A DNA stretch of 64,000 nucleotides, from positions 1-64,000 of the forward strand of contig NZ_JAFICD010000005.1 of assembly GCF_017833525.1 (NCBI RefSeq). Direction: 5' to 3'. Under the pieces are notes generated by a model. The model was not told the origin of the DNA. It was given only the letters and a program-made list of their open reading frames with translations, and ran no database searches. Of this stretch, positions 33,070-41,498 are shown piece after piece. The first letter of the stretch is position 1; each line of letters starts with the position of its first letter. Both the position numbers and the translations under genes were made by a program. Source of the stretch: Duganella sp. 1411 (lineage in GTDB: Bacteria; Pseudomonadota; Gammaproteobacteria; Burkholderiales; Burkholderiaceae_D).

Positions 33070-33532
33070 GCCATTGAAAATTTCCGGCGCCAATGACGAC
33101 GCCGACGCCGACGCCGACGCCCAAGCCCTGGCGGAATCCGTCGCCGCCGGGATGTTCGCGCGCGACCCCGCCTCGCAAGGCCTGGGCATGACCATCAACG
33201 CCGTCGGCCCGGGCTACGCCAGCATGTCGATGACCATCCGCGCCGACATGTTGAACGGCCACCAAAGCTGCCACGGCGGCTTTATCTTCACGCTGGCCGA
33301 CAGCGCCTTCGCCTTCGCCTGCAACAGCTACAACCTGAACACCGTCGGCGCGGCCTGCACGATCGACTATCTGGCGCCCGGCCGGCTGGGCGACGTGCTC
33401 ACCGCCGAGGCGGTGGAGCAGGCGCTCAACGGCAAGAGCGGCGTCTATGACGTCAAGGTGAGCAATCAGGAAGGCCGAACGATCGCCCTGTTTCGTGGCA
33501 AATCGCTGCGGGTCGGCGGCGAAGTCATATAA
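33062..33532 (+). CDS. paaI: PaaI, hotdog-fold acyl-CoA thioesterase
   Basis: A 156-residue hotdog thioesterase. The family core is NGHQSCHGGFIFTLADSAFA followed by FACNSYNLNTVGAACTIDYL. It hydrolyses dead-end or stalled ring-hydroxylated phenylacetyl-CoA thioesters and recovers CoA. The ATG overlaps the last codons of paaH (TATGCATAA). An unusual acidic stretch DADADADA near residues 14-21 is encoded by four GACGCC hexamers and is absent from typical PaaI N-termini. Confidence 0.94.
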   Translation: MHKPLKISGANDDADADADAQALAESVAAGMFARDPASQGLGMTINAVGPGYASMSMTIRADMLNGHQSCHGGFIFTLADSAFAFACNSYNLNTVGAACTIDYLAPGRLGDVLTAEAVEQALNGKSGVYDVKVSNQEGRTIALFRGKSLRVGGEVI

Positions 33533-33550
33533 AGCACCGAGGAGACACCG

Positions 33551-34876
33551 ATGGTCCAACGCATTCCCGAGCCGGCCGATCTGGAGCCGATCGAACGCGC
33601 CAGCAAGGATGAACTTCAAGCCTTGCAACTGCAGCGCATGCGCTGGTCGCTCAAGCACGCCTACGACAACGTGCCGCACTACCGCGCCGCCTTCGACGCG
33701 GCGGGCGTGCATCCCGATGATTTGCGCTCGCTGGCCGATACCGCCAAATTCCCGTTCACGGGCAAGAAGGAACTGCGCGAAAACTACCCGTTCGGCATGT
33801 TCGCCGTCCCGCGCGACCAGGTGGTGCGGGTGCACGCGTCGAGCGGCACCACCGGCAAGCCGACGGTGGTCGGCTACACGCAAAACGACATCGACACCTG
33901 GGCCGCCGTGGTGGCCCGGTCGATCCGCGCGGCGGGCGGGCGGCGCGGCGACATGGTGCATATCTCCTACGGCTATGGCTTGTTCACCGGCGGCCTTGGC
34001 GCGCATTATGGCGCCGAGCGCCTTGGCTGCACGGTCATCCCGATGTCGGGCGGCCAGACCGAAAAGCAGGTGCAGCTGATCGAGGACTTCAAACCATCGA
34101 TCATCATGGTCACGCCGTCGTATATGCTCAACATCATCGAGGAGTACCAGCGCCAGGGCCTCGACCCCGCCGCCAGCCCGCTCAAGGTCGGCATCTTCGG
34201 CGCCGAGCCTTGGACCGACGCCATGCGCGCCGAGATCGAACGGCGCGCCGGCATCGACGCCGTCGACATCTACGGCCTGTCCGAGGTGATGGGCCCCGGC
34301 GTCGCCAGCGAATGCATCGAGAGCAAGGACGGTCCGGTGATCTGGGAAGACCACTTCTACCCGGAGATCATCGATCCCGAAACCGGCGAGGTGCTGCCCG
34401 ATGGCGAGGAGGGCGAACTGGTATTCACCTCGCTGAGCAAGGAGGCGCTGCCCATCATCCGCTACCGCACGCGCGATCTCACGCGGCTGCTGCCGGCCAC
34501 CTCGCGCTCGATGCGCCGCATCGGCAAGATCACCGGCCGTTCGGACGATATGCTGATCATCAGGGGCGTCAACGTCTTCCCGTCACAGATCGAAGAACTG
34601 ATCCTCAAGATGCCGAAACTGGCGCCGCAATACCAGTTGATCATTTCCCGCGACGGCCATCTCGATCGCTTGGAGGTGCTGGCCGAGCTGCGTATGGAAG
34701 CCGGCGATGTGCTGGCCACCGAAGTCGAAGCGCTGGGCCGCGAACTGGAACAACGCATCAAGACCAACGTCGGCGTCAGCACCAAGGTGCGGCTGGTGGC
34801 GCCCAACGGCATCGAACGCACATTGACCGGCAAGGCGCGCCGCGTGGTCGACCAGCGGCCGCGCGAGCGGGCATAA
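33551..34876 (+). CDS. paaK: PaaK, phenylacetate-CoA ligase
   Basis: A 441-residue adenylate-forming ligase that activates phenylacetate to phenylacetyl-CoA, the entry step of the pathway. The AMP-binding P-loop SSGTTGKPTVVGYTQNDIDT is at about residues 97-116, and later motifs are IDAVDIYGLSEVMGPGVASE, and RIGKITGRSDDMLIIRGVNV at the hinge. The gene follows paaI by 18 bases with a GGAG ribosome site and is 9 bases before paaY. Confidence 0.95.
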   Translation: MVQRIPEPADLEPIERASKDELQALQLQRMRWSLKHAYDNVPHYRAAFDAAGVHPDDLRSLADTAKFPFTGKKELRENYPFGMFAVPRDQVVRVHASSGTTGKPTVVGYTQNDIDTWAAVVARSIRAAGGRRGDMVHISYGYGLFTGGLGAHYGAERLGCTVIPMSGGQTEKQVQLIEDFKPSIIMVTPSYMLNIIEEYQRQGLDPAASPLKVGIFGAEPWTDAMRAEIERRAGIDAVDIYGLSEVMGPGVASECIESKDGPVIWEDHFYPEIIDPETGEVLPDGEEGELVFTSLSKEALPIIRYRTRDLTRLLPATSRSMRRIGKITGRSDDMLIIRGVNVFPSQIEELILKMPKLAPQYQLIISRDGHLDRLEVLAELRMEAGDVLATEVEALGRELEQRIKTNVGVSTKVRLVAPNGIERTLTGKARRVVDQRPRERA

Positions 34877-34885
34877 GGGGCGAAC

Positions 34886-35497
34886 ATGGTCAAAGTCTAT
34901 GAGATCAATGGCGTCACCCCCGTGGTCCATCCGACCGCGTACGTGCATCCGAGCGCGGTGCTGATCGGCGACGTCATTGTCGGACCGCGCTGTTACGTCG
35001 GTCCGCTGGCGTCGCTGCGCGGCGACTTCGGGCGCTTGATACTGGAGGAGGGCGCCAATCTGCAGGACACCTGCGTCATGCACGCCTTCCCGGGCGCCGA
35101 CACCGTCGTCGAACGCGACGGCCATATCGGCCATGGCGCGGTGCTGCACGGCTGCCGCATCGGCCGCAACGCGCTGGTCGGCATGAACAGCGTCATCATG
35201 GACAACGCCATCATCGGCGCCGACAGCATCGTCGCCGCCATGACCTTCGTCCGCGCCGGCATGGAGGTGCCGGCCCGCAGCCTGGTGGTCGGCACGCCGG
35301 CCAAGGTGGTGCGCGAACTGCGCGACGACGAGATTCAATGGAAGACCGCCGGCACCGGCCAATACCAGGAGCTGGCCGTGCGGTCCATGCGAACCATGCG
35401 CGAGGTCGACGCGCTGACCGAAGTGGAAGCGGACCGCAAGCGCATCGAGTGGGAAAGCTCGCTGCCGCTGCACCTGCACAAGAACGCCTCGGCATAA
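34886..35497 (+). CDS. paaY: PaaY, gamma-carbonic anhydrase-type thioesterase
   Basis: A 203-residue left-handed beta-helix protein. Hexapeptide repeats run from TAYVHPSAVLIGDVIVGPRC through MNSVIMDNAIIGADSIVAAM, and the metal-binding His residues lie in the trimeric face (MHAFPG, IGHGAVLHGCRI). PaaY is a PAA-specific thioesterase in the same helix family as gamma carbonic anhydrases. The C-terminal helix is MREVDALTEVEADRKRIEWE. It precedes paaZ by 17 bases. Confidence 0.93.
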   Translation: MVKVYEINGVTPVVHPTAYVHPSAVLIGDVIVGPRCYVGPLASLRGDFGRLILEEGANLQDTCVMHAFPGADTVVERDGHIGHGAVLHGCRIGRNALVGMNSVIMDNAIIGADSIVAAMTFVRAGMEVPARSLVVGTPAKVVRELRDDEIQWKTAGTGQYQELAVRSMRTMREVDALTEVEADRKRIEWESSLPLHLHKNASA

Positions 35498-35514
35498 ATC
35501 ACGGAGAACACACC

Positions 35515-37566
35515 ATGGCACAAGTAGCAACCCTGCAAAGCCTGATCGGCGGCCGCTGGATCGGCCGCGAAGCCTCGACGCCGTTGCACAACGCGTTGAA
35601 CAATTCGCTGATCTATCACACCCACGCCGAACGGATCGACTTCGACGAAGCGGTGACCTACGCCCGCAAGACCGGCGTGCCGGCGCTGATGGAACTCGAC
35701 TTCCAGCAGCGCGCCGCGCGCTTGAAGGCGCTGGCGCTGTATCTGATCGGCCGCAAGGAAGAGTTGTACGCGATCTCGCACCTGACCGGCGCCACCCGCG
35801 CCGACAGCTGGGTCGACATCGAAGGCGGCACCGGCACCTTGTTCGCCTACGCCAGCATGGGCGGGCGCGAGCTGCCGTCGTCGAACGTGCTGCACGAAGG
35901 CCCGGCCATGGCGCTGGGTAAAAACGGCGGCTTTTGCGGCACCCACATCCTGGTGCCGCGCGGCGGCCTGGCGGTGCACATCAACGCCTTCAACTTTCCG
36001 ATCTGGGGCTTGCTGGAGAAATTCGCCCCCAGCTTCCTGGCGGCGATGCCGTGCATCGGCAAGCCTGCCACCGCCACCAGCTACCTGACCGAGGCGGCGG
36101 TGCGCATGATGCACGAATCCGGCCTGCTGCCGGAAGGCGCGCTGCAGCTGGTCATCGGCAGCACCGGCGATCTGCTGGACCGCCTGGGCGGCGCCGACGT
36201 CGTCACCTTCACCGGCTCGGCCGACACCGCGGCCAGGCTGCGCGTCAATCCCAACCTGATCGCCAACTCGGTGCCGTTCACCGCCGAAGCGGATTCGCTC
36301 AACTGCGCCATCCTGGCGCCGGACGTCACGCCGGACGACGTCGAGTTCGACCTGTTCGTCAAGGAGGTCACGCGCGAAATGACCGGCAAGGCCGGCCAGA
36401 AATGCACCGCCATCCGCCGCATCATCGTCCCCGAGAACATGGTCGACGCGGTCGGCACGCGCTTGCGCGAACGGCTGGCCAAGGTCAGCGTCGGCGATCC
36501 GTCGGTCGAGGGCGTGCGCATGGGCGCCCTGGCGTCCAGGGACCAGCAACGCGACGTCGCCGAGCGGGTGGAGACGCTCGCGCGCGGCAACGAGGTGCTG
36601 TTCGGGGAACGCGACGGCTTTAAATTGGTGGGCGACGGTGTCGCCGACGGCGCCTTCTTCGCGCCGACCTTGCTGCTGTGCCGCGACGGCATGGGCAACG
36701 ACGCGGTGCACGACGTCGAAGCCTTCGGCCCGGTCAGCACCATCATCAGCTACAACGGCATCGACGAAGCGCTGGCGCTGGCCGCGCGCGGCAAGGGCAG
36801 CCTGGTGTCGACCTTGGTGACCAAGGAGCCGGCCATCGCCGCCTACGCCGTGCCGGTGGCCGCCGCCTCGCACGGCCGCGTGCTGGTATTGGAGCGCGAG
36901 GCGTCGGTCGACTCGACCGGCCACGGCTCGCCGCTGCCGCAGCTCAAGCACGGCGGCCCGGGACGCGCCGGCGGCGGCGAGGAGCTGGGCGGCATTCGCG
37001 CGGTGCGCCACTTCCTGCAGCGCGCGGCGGTGCAGGGTTCGCCGACGATGCTGGCCGCCGTCACCGGCGAGTACGTGCGCGGCGCCCGGGTGCAGGAAAG
37101 CGACGTGCACCCGTTCCGCAGGCACTTCGAGGAGCTTAAGATCGGCGACTCGCTGCTCACGCACCGGCGCACCGTCAGCGAGGCGGACATCGTCAACTTC
37201 GGCGGCGTCTCGGGCGACTACTTCTACATGCACTTCGACGACATCGCCGCCAAGGACACGCAGTTCGGCAAGCGCATCGCCCACGGCTACTTCGTGCTGT
37301 CGGCCGCCGCCGGCCTGTTCGTCTCGCCGGCGCCGGGGCCGGTGCTGGCCAATTATGGGCTGGACAACCTGCGCTTCATCACGCCGGTGGCCATCGGCGA
37401 CACCATCCGCGCGCGCCTGACGTGCAAGCGCAAGGTGGACCGCAACCGCACCGACGACAAGGGCGTCGGCCAGGGTGTGGTCGCATGGGACGTGCAGGTC
37501 ACCAACCAGCGGGAAGAACTGGTGGCCAGCTACGACATCCTCACGCTGGTGATGAAGCGCGCCTAA
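35515..37566 (+). CDS. paaZ: PaaZ, oxepin-CoA hydrolase/aldehyde dehydrogenase fusion
   Basis: A 683-residue bifunctional enzyme. The N-terminal aldehyde dehydrogenase (about residues 10-520) has the catalytic Cys297 in AGQKCTAIRR and the general-base Glu in FTAEADSLNC. The C-terminal MaoC-like hotdog (about 540-683) contains NFGGVSGDYFYMHFDDIAAK, the hydratase core that opens the oxepin ring. The aldehyde made is oxidised to 3-oxo-5,6-dehydrosuberyl-CoA. It is the last gene of the run, followed by a terminator-like hairpin. Both domains look intact. Confidence 0.95.
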   Translation: MAQVATLQSLIGGRWIGREASTPLHNALNNSLIYHTHAERIDFDEAVTYARKTGVPALMELDFQQRAARLKALALYLIGRKEELYAISHLTGATRADSWVDIEGGTGTLFAYASMGGRELPSSNVLHEGPAMALGKNGGFCGTHILVPRGGLAVHINAFNFPIWGLLEKFAPSFLAAMPCIGKPATATSYLTEAAVRMMHESGLLPEGALQLVIGSTGDLLDRLGGADVVTFTGSADTAARLRVNPNLIANSVPFTAEADSLNCAILAPDVTPDDVEFDLFVKEVTREMTGKAGQKCTAIRRIIVPENMVDAVGTRLRERLAKVSVGDPSVEGVRMGALASRDQQRDVAERVETLARGNEVLFGERDGFKLVGDGVADGAFFAPTLLLCRDGMGNDAVHDVEAFGPVSTIISYNGIDEALALAARGKGSLVSTLVTKEPAIAAYAVPVAAASHGRVLVLEREASVDSTGHGSPLPQLKHGGPGRAGGGEELGGIRAVRHFLQRAAVQGSPTMLAAVTGEYVRGARVQESDVHPFRRHFEELKIGDSLLTHRRTVSEADIVNFGGVSGDYFYMHFDDIAAKDTQFGKRIAHGYFVLSAAAGLFVSPAPGPVLANYGLDNLRFITPVAIGDTIRARLTCKRKVDRNRTDDKGVGQGVVAWDVQVTNQREELVASYDILTLVMKRA

Positions 37567-37576
37567 GGGCGGGTGG

Positions 37577-37597
37577 GGAAGGGTGCTTTCCTTTTTT
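37577..37597 (+). terminator. Likely rho-independent terminator after paaZ
   Basis: A 5-base stem, GGAAG (37577-37581) with TTTCC (37587-37591), closed by a GGTGC loop, is followed directly by six T residues. One pair is a G-T wobble, so the hairpin is weak. It stands 11 bases after the paaZ stop and fits the end of the paa operon. Confidence 0.55.
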
Positions 37598-37644
37598 ATC
37601 GCCGCCGGTCACAATAGCGCTTTATTTTTAAGCAGGCGGCAGTC

Positions 37645-38076
37645 ATGGCGAGCACCATCACCCAACACAAAATCGTACTCAATCCGCTGGAAAATCCCCG
37701 CACCTGGGTCACCATCGCGGTAGCGGTGCTATGTTTGGCCGTGGTGACGCAAATGCCGCGCGGGTGGGATCTGGTGGGCGTGCTGCGCATAGTGCTACTG
37801 GGTTGCGCCGGCTATATCGGCTCGGCGGCGATCGAGCACCTGCCTGTGCGCGGCATGGTGTCGGCCGAGGGCAGAGCCGCCTTCCTCGGCCGGATCGCGC
37901 AGTTCGGCTACGTGCCGGCGGAGGAGACGGCGCAAGGCCGCACCTTCGTGCGCAAGAGCGCGTCGCCGCTGCGCGCGATGTTCGGTCCGATCATCGTCGG
38001 CCGGCCTGTGGGCAGCGAATTCCCGGTGACGGTCCCGCTGCGCTTTTATCGCGCGCTCAAGCGCATCCAGGCCTGA
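37645..38076 (+). CDS. Small two-helix membrane protein of unknown function
   Basis: A 143-residue protein. Two hydrophobic segments (about residues 20-37 VTIAVAVLCLAVVTQMP and 44-62) suggest two membrane helices, with the remaining 75 residues in the cytoplasm or periplasm. The C-terminal part (GRTFVRKSASPLRAMFGPII then PVTVPLRFYRALKRIQA) is basic. I do not recognise a family. It starts 78 bases after paaZ, separated by the terminator-like hairpin, so it is probably a separate transcript. A REP-like repeat pair follows it. Confidence 0.6.
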   Translation: MASTITQHKIVLNPLENPRTWVTIAVAVLCLAVVTQMPRGWDLVGVLRIVLLGCAGYIGSAAIEHLPVRGMVSAEGRAAFLGRIAQFGYVPAEETAQGRTFVRKSASPLRAMFGPIIVGRPVGSEFPVTVPLRFYRALKRIQA

Positions 38077-38113
38077 ATGTCGGCTCCACTCTAAACCGCG
38101 CAAACCACGAAAA

Positions 38114-38213
38114 CACGTAGGGCGGATTAGCGTAGCGTAATCCGCCATTGCATGCGCCGCTGGCGGCTCATGCAATGGCGGATTACGGCGTTCCGCCTAA
38201 TCCGCCCTACGTG
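38114..38213. repeat. Complete facing REP-like palindrome pair
   Basis: The best preserved copy in the window. The left palindrome is CACGTAGGGCGGATTAGCGT through AATCCGCCA (38114-38147). The middle TTGCATGCGCCGCTGGCGGC then TCATGCAA is itself inverted. The right palindrome is GGCGGATTACGGCGTTCCGC through CCCTACGTG (38178-38213). It lies between a plus-strand and a minus-strand gene, and the whole could fold as one long hairpin, as in BIME-type elements. Confidence 0.85.
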
Positions 38214-38223
38214 ATCAAATCGG

Positions 38224-38454
38224 TTAGCTCAGGACGACTTTTCTAAAGATCTCGTAGGCCACCAGGGCGAAAAAGGCGTAGGCGCACCACGGGATCACAA
38301 ATGCCGGCACCGCCGCGATGTGGATCGCCTTGTCTAATATCGTGTAGATCGTGGAAAAGGCGAAGGCCGCCGCCAGCACCCAGTTCTTCTGCTTCGTGAA
38401 AAGGCCGACACACGTTACCGAGGCGGCCAGGCTGAGGATCGTCGCAATCTGCAT
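38224..38454 (-). CDS. Small hydrophobic membrane protein
   Basis: A 76-residue, very hydrophobic protein with three membrane-spanning stretches: residues about 3-20 (IATILSLAASVTCVGLFT), 27-43, and 51-70 (FVIPWCAYAFFALVAYEIF). It begins at the ATG at 38454, 9 bases after the M24 peptidase stop on the same strand, so it may be cotranscribed with it. I do not recognise a family. It is short, but the hydrophobic pattern and tight spacing support a real gene. Confidence 0.55.
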   Translation of the reverse strand: MQIATILSLAASVTCVGLFTKQKNWVLAAAFAFSTIYTILDKAIHIAAVPAFVIPWCAYAFFALVAYEIFRKVVLS

Positions 38455-38462
38455 GCCGCCCC

Positions 38463-39689
38463 TCAGCGCGCGAGACCGAACGGATCGTCGATGCTGTGCG
38501 CCGGTTCGGTGAACCATTTCGGACCGTTTTCCGTCATGTAGAAATGGTCCTCGTGGCGCACGCCGAATTCGCCGGGGATGCAGATCATCGGCTCGTTCGA
38601 GAAGCACATGCCCACATCCAGCGGTGTCTTGTTGCCGCCGACCAGATACGGCCACTCGTGGATATCGAGGCCGATGCCATGACCGGTGCGGTGCGGCAGG
38701 CCTGGCAGCTTGTAGCCGGGACCGAAACCGTCGGCCTCCAGCGAACGGCGCGCGGCCTGGTCGACTTCCTCGCACGGTACGCCCAGTTGCGCCGCGTTGA
38801 AGGCTGCCAGTTGCGCCGCCTTCTCGCTGTTCCACACCGAACGCTGACGCTCGCTGATCTCGCCGTACACATAGGTGCGCGTGATGTCGGAGATGTAGTT
38901 GTGCAGCTTGCAGCCGGTGTCGATCAATACCGTGTCGCCCGGCTTGAGCGTCTGCACGTAACTCACGCCGTGCGGATACGCGGTCGCTTCGCCAAACAGC
39001 ACGATGACGAAATACGATCCCGACGCGCCGACCTTGCGGTGCGCGCGGTCGATGAATTCCTCCACTTCGACGGTGGTGATGCCTTCGCGCAGAATGCTGG
39101 CGGCGGCCACGTGGACTGCCAGCGTCATGTCCTTGGCGCGCTGCATCAGGGCGATTTCGTTCGCCGATTTGCGGCTGCGGCAGTGCGCGGTCACGGTGCT
39201 GGCGTTCTCCAGCGCGTAGCCTTCGGCCAGCGGACGGATGCCGTCGTAGATGAAGAAGGCGGCGCTTTCGCAAATGCCGATGCGCGGCGCGGCCGCACCG
39301 GCGGCGGGCGCGATGCCCATGCGCTTGAGCGTGTCGACGAATAACTGGTACGGGCTTTCATGCTCGTGCCAGCAATTGACCGGGCCGTCGACCAGCATGA
39401 AGTCCTTCAGCGTGCTTTCCTCGAACGCCGGGGCGATGTATTCGACCGCGCCGCTGGCGGGAATGATGGCGCCGACCATGCGTTCGCTGGCGTGCCACTT
39501 GGTGCCGGTGAAGTAGGTCATGTTGGCGCCGGCGTTCACATAGATCGCCGCGATGCCCTGTTCGCGCATGAAGGCCTGGGCGCGGGCGACACGCTGCAGA
39601 TGTTCCTCCTTGCCGATCGGGACCGCGCCCGCCGTCATATCGGATAACGTCGACAAAGCCTGCTCTATGGTCTTTCCGCCAATAGTCAT
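38463..39689 (-). CDS. M24-family Xaa-Pro peptidase
   Basis: A 408-residue metallopeptidase with a creatinase-like N-terminal domain (about 20-175) and a pita-bread catalytic domain. Metal ligands: two Asp in GDTVLIDTGCKLHNYISDIT, His in RTGHGIGLDIHEWPYLVGG, and two Glu in CFSNEPMICIPGEFGVRHED with HFYMTENGPKWFTEP. The dinuclear site therefore looks complete. Such enzymes cut the Xaa-Pro bond at the N-terminus of peptides. The ATG at 39689 has a plausible upstream site; it is divergent from the PHP lipoprotein gene with a 164-base shared region. Confidence 0.88.
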   Translation of the reverse strand: MTIGGKTIEQALSTLSDMTAGAVPIGKEEHLQRVARAQAFMREQGIAAIYVNAGANMTYFTGTKWHASERMVGAIIPASGAVEYIAPAFEESTLKDFMLVDGPVNCWHEHESPYQLFVDTLKRMGIAPAAGAAAPRIGICESAAFFIYDGIRPLAEGYALENASTVTAHCRSRKSANEIALMQRAKDMTLAVHVAAASILREGITTVEVEEFIDRAHRKVGASGSYFVIVLFGEATAYPHGVSYVQTLKPGDTVLIDTGCKLHNYISDITRTYVYGEISERQRSVWNSEKAAQLAAFNAAQLGVPCEEVDQAARRSLEADGFGPGYKLPGLPHRTGHGIGLDIHEWPYLVGGNKTPLDVGMCFSNEPMICIPGEFGVRHEDHFYMTENGPKWFTEPAHSIDDPFGLAR

Positions 39690-39853
39690 TTTTTTAACAT
39701 CCCTGTGAGAGTTTTCGAACGTGCGCGGAGCCGGTCCGCGACAGCCCCCGATGATAGCAGTTTTGCGTGCGCCGCCCCGCCGGCCGGTCATCGGCCCGTA
39801 ACAATCAAATGCTAGTGTGCCGACTTCTCCGCACTCACTTTCAGGACAATAGT

Positions 39854-41485
39854 ATGCAGCGCACCAAAGCCTTCTCCACCCGTCTCCTGCTGATTCCAAC
39901 CGCGGCCGCCATCGTCGTGGCGGCCGTCGCCTGCGGCGGCAGCGACCAGCCGGTCAACAGCAACGTGCCGCCTTTGCCGAGCGGCCGCTGGATCGCCGGC
40001 GACCTGCATACCCATACCACGCAATCGGCCGACACGGACGTCAGCCAGACCCTGGACAAGGTGCTGGGCAAGGCTTTCACCACTTTTGGCCTGGACTGGA
40101 TGGCGGTGTCCAACCACCTGCGCGTATCGACGCGCGATGAGAAGGGCGCGACCCTGGATTCGTCGATACCGCTGTCGGTCGGCGTCGAGCGCTACGAGAT
40201 TCCGCACGTGCAGGCCTTGCAGGCGGCGGGAACCTACGCCGACAAGCTCATTTTCAGCGGCTTCGAATGGGACATGCCGACTCACGACCATCTCGGCGTC
40301 GGCCTGTTCCAGGGCACCGACAAGCTCACCTCCAGCACCAAGGGCATGAAGGAATTCGAATACCTGTTCACCACCCGCGACCCGGCCATGTTCGACGCCG
40401 CCGACGTCGCCGCGTGGAAGGCGAAGTACGGCGAGACCCGCTACAACAAGACCGCCGACGACGCGCTCAAGGCGGTCAGCTGGTTGAAGGACAACTACCC
40501 GGACACCAGCTACGCGGTGATCAACCACCCATCCCGCAACAAGGGCAGCTACACGGTCGATGACTTCCGCCGCTTTAACGACATCGCGCCGAACATCATG
40601 TTCGCCATCGAAGGCATGGTCGGCAACCAGATGGAACCGGATCGCGGCGGCTACACCGCCGCCTACACGCCTGAAAACGCGCCCCTGCGTGCCTATGGCG
40701 GCGTCGATTACGTGGTGGCCAAGGTCGGCGGCGTGTGGGACGCGCTGCTGGGCGAGGGGCGCCGGATCTGGAACCTGACCGATTCGGACACCCACTTCAA
40801 GATCGTCAACGGCAACAGCAGCGGCTACTTCCCCGGCGAGTACGCGAAGAACTACGTCTTCAACGGCGCGCAGGGCGTGCCGACCGCGAAGGACCTGCTG
40901 CAAGGTCTGCGCTCGGGCAAAATGTTCTCGGTCTACGGCGATTTGATCAACGCGCTGGACTTCAACCTGGCCGGCAAGGATGACCGCAAGGAGATGGGCG
41001 GGGAACTGAAGGTCGCCAGCGGCGAGAAGGTGATCGTCACGATCCGCTTCAAGAGCCCCGCCAAGAACAACTACGAGAAACCGGTCGACAGCGGCACCGC
41101 CGCCAACGTCAAGCCGGTGGTCGATCACGTCGACCTGATCGTCGGCGATGTCGGACCAAAAGCGGCGCAGGGCAGCGCAGCCTACAGCGTGGCCACCAAC
41201 GCCAGCACCAGGGTGGTCAAGCGCTTCACCAGCGCCGATTGGAAGGTCGATGCGGACGGCTACTTCAGCATCAGCTACGAGACCACCGCCACCAAGAACC
41301 AGTACTACCGCCTGCGCGGCACCAACCTGGGCACCGATGTCGCCGGCCTGACGCAGGGCGGCGAACCGCTGGCCGACCAGCGCACCGGCACCACCGACAA
41401 CATCCAGCGCTTCAACGACATCAACGACCGTAACTACCGCAGCCTGTGGTTCTATTCGAACCCGGTGTTCGTCACGCTGCGGTAA
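39854..41485 (+). CDS. PHP-domain lipoprotein
   Basis: A 543-residue envelope protein starting MQRTKAFSTRLLLIPTAAAI with a lipobox AVAC (Cys27). The PHP (polymerase and histidinol phosphatase-like) domain begins GDLHTHTTQSADTD with the metal His residues H52 and H54, and later NHPSRNKGSYTV and DSDTHFKIVNG supply further His and Asp. The family is metal-dependent phosphoesterase. The C-terminal 150 residues are a beta-rich region. Role is unknown, perhaps extracellular phosphate scavenging. The gene stops 14 bases before the converging M4 protease gene. Confidence 0.82.
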   Translation: MQRTKAFSTRLLLIPTAAAIVVAAVACGGSDQPVNSNVPPLPSGRWIAGDLHTHTTQSADTDVSQTLDKVLGKAFTTFGLDWMAVSNHLRVSTRDEKGATLDSSIPLSVGVERYEIPHVQALQAAGTYADKLIFSGFEWDMPTHDHLGVGLFQGTDKLTSSTKGMKEFEYLFTTRDPAMFDAADVAAWKAKYGETRYNKTADDALKAVSWLKDNYPDTSYAVINHPSRNKGSYTVDDFRRFNDIAPNIMFAIEGMVGNQMEPDRGGYTAAYTPENAPLRAYGGVDYVVAKVGGVWDALLGEGRRIWNLTDSDTHFKIVNGNSSGYFPGEYAKNYVFNGAQGVPTAKDLLQGLRSGKMFSVYGDLINALDFNLAGKDDRKEMGGELKVASGEKVIVTIRFKSPAKNNYEKPVDSGTAANVKPVVDHVDLIVGDVGPKAAQGSAAYSVATNASTRVVKRFTSADWKVDADGYFSISYETTATKNQYYRLRGTNLGTDVAGLTQGGEPLADQRTGTTDNIQRFNDINDRNYRSLWFYSNPVFVTLR

Positions 41486-41498
41486 CCGGCGCTCGCCG

